Shown here: piece by piece, positions 5,859-13,407 of the stretch | Position numbering within the stretch: position 1 is the first letter of the stretch | How the letters are laid out: every line of letters starts with the position of its first letter | Origin: Planctomycetia bacterium | GTDB lineage: Bacteria > Planctomycetota > Planctomycetia > Pirellulales > UBA1268 | Direction of reading: 5' to 3' | Assembly: GCA_009919445.1 (NCBI GenBank) | Contig: RGBY01000020.1 | Location: 1 to 18,412 of the forward strand | Length of the DNA stretch: 18,412 bases | Made by a program: the position numbers and the translations under genes | Notes under the pieces: generated by a model | The model's input: only the letters and a program-made list of their open reading frames with translations | The model's database searches: none | Told to the model about the DNA's origin: nothing

Positions 5859-6962
5859 TCAACGGCGGCTTAGCCAGTCCTGACTGGCATACCGCCTGGC
5901 CTTTGCGACGACGTCGACATCGTGAGATTTCCATGAGGGGCCAGCGCATTCACGCAGGTCGCCGCCCAGGCTGGCTGCCAACCGTTCTAACCAGCCACGT
6001 ACCATCATGTCGGTGTCCGACTCAGCAACGCCAGCCAACTCCGCCAACCCAGGATGGCTCGCCGCCCCGGACATCAGCGGATGCTTCCTCAGCAGCAGGC
6101 TGCCATGCTGCAGGACAACTCCCGCCAGCCTCCGCTGGGCACTCCCCAGCACCTTGTCATCACGTGCCGGTGCTCCCGCATCGGGCTGCTGTACGACGAC
6201 ATCACCGAATGACCGTCGACTGAAGCAGAAAAACTCCTCCGCCCGCGTTGGATCAGACGCGGCAAGCCTTGCCTCGAGGCCACGCTCGCTGAGTTCGGCA
6301 ACCAGTGCAGAGTGCACGGCCGCATAAAGATCTTCGGTCCGCTGGCTCCAGGGATGTTCCGCAGGCACCGCCAACCCATACGTCAGATCGGTGCCATGAA
6401 CGATGGCGCCACCGCCACTGGGCCGCCGTACAAGAGGCCAGCCCTCAAGCTGGCTCACACCTTGTGCCGCCGCCAGCCCCTGAAAGCTACCGAGTGAGAC
6501 CGTGTTGGGCTGCCAGCCATAGAGACGCATCAACACCTGTCCGGTCTGCTCAGCAAACCGACTCAGGGCTTCATCAGCCGCCATGTTCCAGCTGCCCTCC
6601 GCAGCTGGGTCCCGCCAGACCTGCAGGCCAGCCCCGCAGGTGGCGGTCAATGCGGCTGACTCCCGGTGAGAGCCGGCGCCGTAGGGATCACTTCCGAGAG
6701 TCTCTAACTGCCCGGGAAGCTCTGCATTGGCTGCCACAACTTCTCCTGAAATCGGGGCATAGAGATCGCTGACCGCCTTCACGCTTTCAATTTCACCGAA
6801 GGACTCGCCCGCCGTCACACTCGCTCCCACATCGGGAAGCTGCATAAATACGAGGTCAGTAAGCGCCTCGACGGCATACGCAGAGATGCCGATTGTGACT
6901 GTGCCATCTTCTTCGAGACGGGCCCACTCATGTGACTTGGCATAGCGTCGTGGACGATCCAT
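5859..6962 (-). CDS. Truncated glycine cleavage H protein fused in frame to lipoate-protein ligase
   Basis: The N-terminal part (1-97) is GcvH, the lipoyl carrier of the glycine cleavage system: KSHEWARLE (9-17), GISAYA (25-30) and the lipoylation site Lys62 in ESVKAVSDLYAP. The match stops at DPYGAG (92-97), where GcvH normally continues with a Trp and about 30 more residues. From about 114 (QVWRDPAAEG) a complete lipoate-protein ligase A-type domain follows: NMAADEAL (126-133), RRPSGGGAIVHGTDLTY (179-195) and the catalytic Lys270 in KVLGSAQRR. The ATG at 6962 has GGAG 8 bases upstream. It lies 47 bases after gcvT. In many bacteria gcvPA and gcvPB follow gcvH, and neither is here. Either this is a real self-lipoylating fusion, or a deletion or assembly collapse joined gcvH to lplA. 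Confidence 0.88.
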   Translation of the reverse strand: MDRPRRYAKSHEWARLEEDGTVTIGISAYAVEALTDLVFMQLPDVGASVTAGESFGEIESVKAVSDLYAPISGEVVAANAELPGQLETLGSDPYGAGSHRESAALTATCGAGLQVWRDPAAEGSWNMAADEALSRFAEQTGQVLMRLYGWQPNTVSLGSFQGLAAAQGVSQLEGWPLVRRPSGGGAIVHGTDLTYGLAVPAEHPWSQRTEDLYAAVHSALVAELSERGLEARLAASDPTRAEEFFCFSRRSFGDVVVQQPDAGAPARDDKVLGSAQRRLAGVVLQHGSLLLRKHPLMSGAASHPGLAELAGVAESDTDMMVRGWLERLAASLGGDLRECAGPSWKSHDVDVVAKARRYASQDWLSRR

Positions 6963-7009
6963 TGAACATTCTCCAGGGGTTGATCTTCAAAACGAAATCA
7001 CCGGTCCGC

Positions 7010-8203
7010 TCAGTGAGGCTGACGCGGCCGGCGGTAGAAGGGCAGGGGAACCACGCGGGCAGATAATCGGCTCTGGCGGACAATCACCCCGAGCTGAGTG
7101 CCAGTGGACGCTTCGTCTCCATCGACCATCGCCAGGGCTACGCCGCACCCAACTGTCGGGGCAAAACTGCCACTGGTTACCTCTCCGCAGACGTTCCCGT
7201 CGAGAGTCGTTACGACATCGCCCTGCCGGGCCGCCCGGCGGCTCTCAAACTGGAGGCCGACTCGCCGCTGACCAAGCGACTCGCGGCTGGCAGCGAACCC
7301 GGCGGCTCCAGGAAAATCACGGCCTTCGAGGTTAATGGCCAGCCCCAGCCCAATGGCAAATGGGTTAGACCGTTCATTGAGTTCATGGCCATACAGCGGC
7401 ATCGCCGCTTCAAGTCGCAGGGTGTCTCGACAGCCCAGACCACAGGGGCGGACGCCCTGCGAGGCCCCGGCCTGCAACAGCCGTTCCCAGACATCAATGG
7501 CCTGGGCAGCATCAACCACTAACTCAACACCATCTTCGCCGGTGTAACCAGTCCGACTAATCATGGCTGGCTGCCCCCCGATCGTGGCCTCGGTGGCTGC
7601 ATAGGTGGGCAGGGCAGTAACGGCTGCAACCGTCTCGGCAGAGAGAATCGAACGCAGAATACCGGCGTCGGCGACCGTCCCTGCAAACACCGCTGGCCCC
7701 TGGACCGCAATCATGGCTGTCGCTGCCGAGATGTCGGTCAGCGTGACGCCAGTCTCGGGCATGCGGCTCTGGAGCCAGTCGACAACCCGCTGGCGATTAC
7801 TTGCGTTCACCACCAGCATGTAGCGGGCGGCACCATTTTCGGCATCGGCAAACCTAGTCACCAGCGCGTCGTCGAGGATGACCGGGGCTGGCTCGGCACC
7901 CGTGGCCGAAGCCGCATCAGGATCAACGCCCGTAACCAGCGTGTACCGGGCTCGACCGACGGGCAGGTCAGCGACCCGACGGGTCAGCAGCCCTTCCAGC
8001 CAAGCCGTCGCTGCCGGCCCGACAATCATCAGCCGTCCCATGTGCGAGACATCGAATAGACCGGCTGCCTGCCGGGCGGCAAGGTGTTCGGTGACGATCG
8101 AGTCGTACTGCACTGGCATCGCCCAGCCAGCAAAATCGACAATCCGGCCACCGTGCTCCTGATGCCACGGAAAAAGTGGCGTGTGCAATGGTGTCGATTC
8201 CAC
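7010..8203 (-). CDS. gcvT: Glycine cleavage system T protein (aminomethyltransferase)
   Basis: GcvT releases ammonia from the aminomethyl-lipoyl H protein and passes the one-carbon unit to tetrahydrofolate. The GTG at 8203 (GGAG 4 bases upstream) is chosen because the product then starts MESTPLHTPLFPWH, as in the family. An ATG at 8266 would add 21 residues with no similarity. The 397-residue protein shows VDFAGWAMPVQY (22-33), the LFDVSHMG motif with catalytic Asp51 (49-56), VQGP (167-170), SRTGYTGEDG and the C-terminal barrel with GEVTSGSFAP. A stretch at about 93-108 (Ala/Pro-rich) is an insertion relative to the usual 360-370 residues. It lies 180 bases after rnr and 47 bases before gcvH. 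Confidence 0.93.
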   Translation of the reverse strand: MESTPLHTPLFPWHQEHGGRIVDFAGWAMPVQYDSIVTEHLAARQAAGLFDVSHMGRLMIVGPAATAWLEGLLTRRVADLPVGRARYTLVTGVDPDAASATGAEPAPVILDDALVTRFADAENGAARYMLVVNASNRQRVVDWLQSRMPETGVTLTDISAATAMIAVQGPAVFAGTVADAGILRSILSAETVAAVTALPTYAATEATIGGQPAMISRTGYTGEDGVELVVDAAQAIDVWERLLQAGASQGVRPCGLGCRDTLRLEAAMPLYGHELNERSNPFAIGLGLAINLEGRDFPGAAGFAASRESLGQRRVGLQFESRRAARQGDVVTTLDGNVCGEVTSGSFAPTVGCGVALAMVDGDEASTGTQLGVIVRQSRLSARVVPLPFYRRPRQPH

Positions 8204-8383
8204 GGTGCTCCAATCCCTAGCGGCCGCATCTGACACACCAGCCGGAACTCTCCAGCGGCGCGTCATCCACTACCGTCGCGTGTGATCCTGAAGAAAGTCA
8301 GCGGCCGCAGCACGGTCGCCGGCCGTGATTGTACGGGTTCCACAGAATGCGACTACCCTCGATCAGCCGACCGTGGCTACGAG

Positions 8384-10522
8384 TCACCGTCGCTTCGGCC
8401 GACTTCCTTTTTTCGCTCGTTTTTTTCTACCGGATTCCTCCGACCGATCGGCACGACGTCCACCAGACCGCTGTCCCTGAACCTGTTCTCGCCCATTTCG
8501 CTCCCGAGACCGCGGCCGGCCTGCAGGTCGCCGCCCTCGTGCAGTTCGCCGGTCCACAGACGCCAATTCCAAAAGCCGTTGATCCAGATCGACCTTCAAC
8601 ACCCGCACCCGGATTCGATCGCCAAGCCGGTATGCATTTCCTGGACGGTGGCCACTCAGGGTGTGGGAGGCACGGTCGTAGCGATAGCGGTCATCTGGCA
8701 GATCAGCAACAGCCACAAGGCCTTCAGCCGGCAGCTCAATTCCTTGCACAAACAAGCCGAAGCGTTCCACTCCCGTCACCACACCATCGAGTTCGAGGCC
8801 AACTCGATCACTCAGAAAGTGCAGCAGCTTGAGCTTCACCAATTCCCGCTCTGCCGCTTCTGCCCGACGCTCCAATTCTGAACACTGTTCACCGAGCTGA
8901 GCGAGCCCCTCGCTGGCTGGCCGACGACCAGCTGCCAGCAGGTCGAACGCCCGGTGAATCGTCAGGTCGGGATACCGCCTGATCGGTGACGTGAAGTGAC
9001 AGTAACAGTCACTTGCCAACGCATAGTGCCCTTCCTCCTGCGGCCCATAGGCAGCCCGGGAGAGGCTGCGGAGCATCGCATAATTGACAGCATGCTCTTC
9101 GGGCTGGCCCCGAACTCGGGAAAGTAACCTCTGCAACTCAAACCGGCTCTCAAGTGATTCCACCTCAAAGCCGAGTTCCGTGACAAATTCAGTCAGTTGC
9201 CGCAACTTCCTCAGATCAGGAGCAGGGTGAATGCGGCGGAGAAAACCTGCTCCAGCCTCAGCCAGCGTGCGGGCCACTGCCTCGTTTGCAGCCAGCATGA
9301 ACTCTTCAATGATCTGATGACTTTCCGTGTATTCGACCACATGTGCTCCACTCACACGGCCAGCATCATCAAGATCAATTTTGACCTCCGGCATGGTTAA
9401 TTCGAGCGCGCCATGGTCGATTCGCCGCTGCCTGAGAATGCGAGCCAGATCCCGCATCCTGCCAAGCAGGCTCCGCACCGCACCGGTCATCTTCACATCT
9501 TGTGTCCGCGGATTGGCCAGAAATTGATCGACCTCTTCGTAGCTGAACCGGCGTCTGCTTTTGATCGCCGTTCGCTCGACTTCCGTATGGACAGGGATTC
9601 CCTCAGCTGAAAACTCAATCCAGCAGGTGCGGGCAAACCGGACATGATCGGGCTGCAGGCTGGCAAGATTGTTGGAAACAATCTCTGGCAGCATCGGGAT
9701 AACCTGGTCGGGCAGGTAGACGCTCGTCCCCCGCGCCAGTGCCTCTTGATCAAGCGGTGAGCCGGGCCGGACAAAGTGGGCCACATCAGCGATATGGACG
9801 CCAAGCAGCCAATGCCCACGTCCCGCTTCAAGCCGCTTCAGTGAAATAGCATCGTCAAAATCTCGGGCATCGACCGGGTCGATCGTCACCACGACCTCGC
9901 CCGTCAAATCCCGGCGATTTTCAGGCACGCTATCGCGAAAAGCAGCCGCCTGACGCCGAGCATCTTCAAGGACTGACTCCGGAAATGGGCCGGGCAGCCC
10001 GAATTCAGCAACCACCATCCGAGTGTCAACACCAGCAGCCCCGGCCTCACCCAGCACTTCGACAATGACCCCTTCGCCTTCCCGCAAGAGACTGGGAAAG
10101 CGAGTCAATTCCACCACCACTTTGTTGTCAGGATGAACTGCCTTGGCCCCTGGGTCACCTACCCAGACTGGCTGCGAGAACTGAGTGCCATCAATCTGCA
10201 CCCAGCATTTGCCAGCTGATTCAAAGGCAGTCCCGACAAAGCGGGTTGTCTGTCGCTCGAGGACTTCCGTTATCTCGCCGGATCGACCCGGCCGTCCTCC
10301 CTGGTAAGCCAGCGTCAGCCGAACCTGAACCGTGTCTCCATTGGCGGCATCTGCTGATGTCGCCGCCGGAATACGAATATCGGCCGAGCGGTCGCCTGGA
10401 GTTGCATCGGTTGGCCGTACAAATCCATACCCCCGCCGGCTGCGGCGGAAGGTGCCAACGACAAGTTCATGCGACGCCGTGGCACGTCGGGAAGAGGCAG
10501 AGGGGGGACGTCGCCTGGTCAT
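8384..10522 (-). CDS. rnr: Ribonuclease R (3'-5' exoribonuclease)
   Basis: RNase R degrades structured RNA processively from the 3' end in the cytoplasm. The 712-residue protein has N-terminal cold-shock/OB-like segments (about 18-200, including RRGYGFVRP), an RNB catalytic domain (about 204-540) with metal-binding Asp residues in TIDPVDARDFDD (213-224) and the RNB signature FTSPIRRYPDL, then an S1 domain (about 590-660). It ends in about 55 mostly Arg/Lys/Gly residues, the usual basic RNA-binding tail. Its ATG overlaps the stop of the HD exoribonuclease gene (ATGA) and no Shine-Dalgarno sequence is seen, so translation is probably coupled. No intrinsic terminator is visible after its stop. 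Confidence 0.95.
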   Translation of the reverse strand: MTRRRPPSASSRRATASHELVVGTFRRSRRGYGFVRPTDATPGDRSADIRIPAATSADAANGDTVQVRLTLAYQGGRPGRSGEITEVLERQTTRFVGTAFESAGKCWVQIDGTQFSQPVWVGDPGAKAVHPDNKVVVELTRFPSLLREGEGVIVEVLGEAGAAGVDTRMVVAEFGLPGPFPESVLEDARRQAAAFRDSVPENRRDLTGEVVVTIDPVDARDFDDAISLKRLEAGRGHWLLGVHIADVAHFVRPGSPLDQEALARGTSVYLPDQVIPMLPEIVSNNLASLQPDHVRFARTCWIEFSAEGIPVHTEVERTAIKSRRRFSYEEVDQFLANPRTQDVKMTGAVRSLLGRMRDLARILRQRRIDHGALELTMPEVKIDLDDAGRVSGAHVVEYTESHQIIEEFMLAANEAVARTLAEAGAGFLRRIHPAPDLRKLRQLTEFVTELGFEVESLESRFELQRLLSRVRGQPEEHAVNYAMLRSLSRAAYGPQEEGHYALASDCYCHFTSPIRRYPDLTIHRAFDLLAAGRRPASEGLAQLGEQCSELERRAEAAERELVKLKLLHFLSDRVGLELDGVVTGVERFGLFVQGIELPAEGLVAVADLPDDRYRYDRASHTLSGHRPGNAYRLGDRIRVRVLKVDLDQRLLELASVDRRTARGRRPAGRPRSRERNGREQVQGQRSGGRRADRSEESGRKKRAKKGSRPKRR

Positions 10523-11541
10523 GAGTGCGGTGGCATCCGGCCTCGAAAAAACTTACGGCCGAGATTCGGATGGTACTGCGTCCAGCCATCATCAATTGCA
10601 GCCTCAGCCTGAAACAGCTGCAGAGTCCCGGCGAGCCGGGCGTCGAGGGCATCCAGGTAATGAAGCGTTAATGCCTCGAGTGTCATCGGCAACTTCGGGG
10701 CACCGTAGGCGTATTCCCCGTGGTGACTGGCCACCATGTGCTTGATACGGTTGGCCAGTTCTTCGTCAAAGGGCTCACCCGACCGCAGTTCGACGGCATG
10801 AATTTTCTCATCCACAATTTCGAGGCCCAACAGCACATGCCCAAGTAATTGACCAGCCTCGGTGTAGGAGAAGCCTTTCTCATTTTCGAGTTCAACAGTC
10901 TTGCCGATGTCGTGCAGCATCACCCCAACCAAAAGAAGGTCGCGGTCGATCTCGGCGTAGAGTGGGGCCACTCGATCTGCCAGCCGCAGAAGCATGACGA
11001 CATGCTCAAGCAAGCCACCGGCATACGCATGGTGCTGCTTGACGCCAGCCGGGCACCGCTCAAATGCTTCCATTAGCCCGGTATCTGCCAGTAACTCTTC
11101 AGCCAGCATCTTCAGCGGCGGCCGTGTGAGCGAACTGACAAACGCCTCGAACTCCTGACGCAAATCCTGCACAACGGCTCGGGGCAAAACCCTGAAGGTG
11201 GTTTCGTCGACACTCGTCGGATCGACCCGCTCAATCGCGGTGAAAATAATCTGGAGCGCGCCGGAATAGAGTTGGGTAGCCCCAATCACCCGCACATACT
11301 CCCCCTCTTCAAAGGCGGCAAAGTGTTCATCCGAGGCGTTCCACATGCGGCCCGTGATCGCCCCGCTCCGGTCAGCCAGTTCGACCTGAAGGTAAAGCTG
11401 CCCATGCCGATTAGGCCGCAACTGCTTCCGCGTTGCGAGAAACACCTGATCGATTTCCGCCTGAGGAGCCAACTCGGTAACGCAGCGGCGACGGTTCCGG
11501 GCAGGCGACAGGACATCTCGAAACGTCGGGGCAGGGGGCAT
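10519..11541 (-). CDS. YhaM-like 3'-5' exoribonuclease (OB fold plus HD domain)
   Basis: This 340-residue protein has a nucleic-acid-binding OB fold (about 20-105, including GQLYLQVELADRSG and GRMWNAS) followed by an HD phosphohydrolase domain (about 165-305). The metal ligands are visible: a His in KQHHAYAGGLLEH (169-180), His210-Asp211 in MLHDIGK, His235, His273-His274 in ASHHGEYAYG and Asp297/Asp300. This layout is that of the YhaM family, 3'-5' exoribonucleases known mainly from Firmicutes. The ATG at 11541 is used; a GTG at 11550 is also in frame, and neither has a strong Shine-Dalgarno sequence. Its TGA overlaps the rnr ATG, so the two exonucleases form one unit. It is divergent from proS across a 285-base gap. 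Confidence 0.9.
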   Translation of the reverse strand: MPPAPTFRDVLSPARNRRRCVTELAPQAEIDQVFLATRKQLRPNRHGQLYLQVELADRSGAITGRMWNASDEHFAAFEEGEYVRVIGATQLYSGALQIIFTAIERVDPTSVDETTFRVLPRAVVQDLRQEFEAFVSSLTRPPLKMLAEELLADTGLMEAFERCPAGVKQHHAYAGGLLEHVVMLLRLADRVAPLYAEIDRDLLLVGVMLHDIGKTVELENEKGFSYTEAGQLLGHVLLGLEIVDEKIHAVELRSGEPFDEELANRIKHMVASHHGEYAYGAPKLPMTLEALTLHYLDALDARLAGTLQLFQAEAAIDDGWTQYHPNLGRKFFRGRMPPHS

Positions 11542-11619
11542 GGGTGTCACCGGCTGGTCAGGCTTGGAGCGATGGCGGAGGGGGCGGCGAGTAATCTGCT
11601 GCCCGACTCACTTCTACAG

Positions 11620-11649
11620 AGTCTACGGGCCACCGACCGCAAGCGACAA
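11620..11649 (-). promoter_or_regulatory. Candidate promoter for the exoribonuclease operon
   Basis: On the minus strand TTGTCG (11644-11649, 4 of 6) and TAGACT (11620-11625, 4 of 6) are separated by 18 bases, about 80 bases before the HD gene start, in the divergent gap with proS. The match is modest. Confidence 0.25.
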
Positions 11650-11697
11650 CCAACGCAATTCCCGGCGGCCGGCACCAGGAATCCTTCTGCTCCACCC

Positions 11698-11717
11698 GCT
11701 GGCTTCAGGCCGCCAGC
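11698..11717. repeat. Hairpin in the HD exoribonuclease/proS divergent gap
   Basis: GCTGGC and GCCAGC are perfect 6-base arms around an 8-base loop, near the middle of the gap between the divergent HD exoribonuclease and proS genes. It could be a shared operator; nothing else in the sequence supports this. Confidence 0.25.
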
Positions 11718-11826
11718 AGAAACTCAATAGGCCTCACGCCGGCTCCCCACAACTCGTTACAATCAGCACCCCGCAAGCACCGGCCTGCGAAAGCCACCAC
11801 TGTTCCCCCCTGAGGCAGCCCAACCC

Positions 11827-13320
11827 ATGGCGAAGCATGCAATCTCGCCCACCCGCAGTGAAGACTATCCCGAGTGGTATCAGCAGGTTGTACGCGCTGG
11901 CGAGTTGGCCGAGTCATCACCTGTCAGAGGCTGCATGGTGATCAAGCCACACGGGTTTGCCCTCTGGGAACAGATGCAAGGCATCCTCGACGGCATGTTC
12001 AAGGCTACCGGTCACCGCAATGCCTACTTCCCGCTGTTCATTCCGCTTTCTTATCTCGAACAGGAAGCTAAGCATGTCGAAGGCTTTGCCAAAGAATGCG
12101 CCGTCGTCACGCATCATCGGCTTGAACTCAACGCAGAGGGCCGCCTGATCCCGACCGGAAAGCTCGAAGAGCCACTAGTTGTCCGGCCCACCAGCGAAAC
12201 GATCATCGGGGCGATGTATGCCAAGTGGATTCAATCGTGGCGTGACCTGCCGGTGCTGATCAACCAGTGGGCCAACGTTGTCCGCTGGGAAATGCGGCCG
12301 CGTGTCTTCCTGCGAACAGCAGAATTCCTCTGGCAGGAAGGGCATACCGCACACGCCACGGAGGCAGAGGCGGTGGAAGAAACGTTACGGATGCTTGACA
12401 TCTACGCCACCTTCGCCGAACGCGATCTGGCAATGCCAGTCTGGAAGGGGCCCAAGCCCGCCTCCGAGCGGTTCCCTGGCGCTGTCGACACCTATTCAAT
12501 TGAAGCGATGATGCAGGATGGCAAGGCCCTCCAAGCCGGCACCTCCCACTTCCTGGGCCAGAACTTTGCCCGGGCCCAGCAGATCTCTTTCGCTGACGCT
12601 GAAGGCGGTGAGTCGTTCTGTTGGACAACCTCCTGGGGCGTCTCCACTCGTCTGATTGGCGGTCTCATCATGACTCATGCTGATGACGACGGCCTCGTCT
12701 TACCACCGCGTGTCGCTCCCGAACAGATTGTGCTCCTGCCGATTTTCCGCAGCGACGACGACCGCGCCGCTGTCATGGCGTGCTGTGAGTCGTTGAAAGC
12801 AAAACTCGAGGACTGTCGGTGGCGGAATGAACCGTTGCGGGTGCGGATCGATGCCCGTGACATTCGCGGGGGCGACAAGGTCTGGCAACACATTAAGCAG
12901 GGGGTGCCACTTCGGGTGGAGATCGGTCCCCGTGACCTGGCTGCGGGTGCGGTCAGCCTGACACGCCGCGACGCGTCCCCCAAAGATCGTCAGTCACTCC
13001 CTCTGGAAACCTTTGTGGCTGAGGCCGCAAACCTGCTGGAAGACGTCCAGCAACAACTTTTGTCGCGTGCCGTCGCCTTCCGCGAGGCCCACTCCGCCTG
13101 CCTCAACAGTCAGGCTGAAATTCACGAGGCCTTCGCAGACACTGGAACAATCGGTTTTGCCCACGTGCACGTCGCCGATGACCCGGCCGTAGCCGCTGCC
13201 CTCGACCCGCTCAAGGTGACGGTTCGCTGCACACCCATGGACTGGGAGGACGAGCCGGGAACATGCCTGTTCACTGGACAAAAAGTGGCTCGCCGGAGTG
13301 TGATCGCCCGTTCGTACTAG
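11827..13320 (+). CDS. proS: Prolyl-tRNA synthetase, archaeal/eukaryal type (type 3)
   Basis: This enzyme charges tRNA-Pro with proline in the cytoplasm. The 497-residue protein is of the short type without the bacterial editing insertion. It shows SPVRGCMVIKPHGFALWE (31-48), VVRPTSETIIG (118-128), motif 2 FLRTAEFLWQEGHTAHAT (161-178), ALQAGTSHFLGQNF (234-247) and motif 3 WGVSTRLIGGL (270-280). A class II anticodon-binding domain follows, then a C-terminal domain ending in Ser-Tyr, as is typical for this type. In the C-terminal domain only one of four expected zinc-site cysteines appears kept (see findings). GAGG lies 11 bases before the ATG, which is rather far. It is followed by the DUF1573 gene on the same strand after 87 bases. 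Confidence 0.95.
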   Translation: MAKHAISPTRSEDYPEWYQQVVRAGELAESSPVRGCMVIKPHGFALWEQMQGILDGMFKATGHRNAYFPLFIPLSYLEQEAKHVEGFAKECAVVTHHRLELNAEGRLIPTGKLEEPLVVRPTSETIIGAMYAKWIQSWRDLPVLINQWANVVRWEMRPRVFLRTAEFLWQEGHTAHATEAEAVEETLRMLDIYATFAERDLAMPVWKGPKPASERFPGAVDTYSIEAMMQDGKALQAGTSHFLGQNFARAQQISFADAEGGESFCWTTSWGVSTRLIGGLIMTHADDDGLVLPPRVAPEQIVLLPIFRSDDDRAAVMACCESLKAKLEDCRWRNEPLRVRIDARDIRGGDKVWQHIKQGVPLRVEIGPRDLAAGAVSLTRRDASPKDRQSLPLETFVAEAANLLEDVQQQLLSRAVAFREAHSACLNSQAEIHEAFADTGTIGFAHVHVADDPAVAAALDPLKVTVRCTPMDWEDEPGTCLFTGQKVARRSVIARSY

Positions 13321-13367
13321 GCCCGCCCGGGCGACGCGACGGTGAAAATTCTCCATAATAAGTGGGT

Positions 13368-13386
13368 TGGTCCCTGGTGTGGACCA
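13368..13386 (+). repeat. Inverted repeat between proS and the DUF1573 gene
   Basis: TGGTCC and GGACCA are perfect 6-base arms around a 7-base loop, 21 bases before the chosen start of the DUF1573 gene. A 10-base palindrome CGCCCGGGCG also lies at 13324-13333, just after the proS stop. Neither is followed by a U-tract. They may limit read-through or bind a regulator. Confidence 0.3.
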
Positions 13387-13407
13387 CGTCATCGAGGAAT
13401 TTGCCCC

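Noticed and set aside
8204..8383. Glycine riboswitch upstream of gcvT
   Set aside because: The gap before gcvT was read for conserved glycine aptamer cores and tandem stems; nothing comparable was seen. A TACAAT near 8330 has no matching -35.
8329..8881. Plus-strand open frames over the 3' end of rnr
   Set aside because: They are antisense shadows of the basic tail and S1 region of RNase R.
11758..11763. TACAAT as a -10 box for proS
   Set aside because: There is no acceptable -35 hexamer 15-19 bases upstream, so a promoter cannot be supported.
11542..11826. T-box or other aminoacyl-tRNA leader before proS
   Set aside because: No T-box sequence, specifier loop or terminator/antiterminator pair was seen in the leader.
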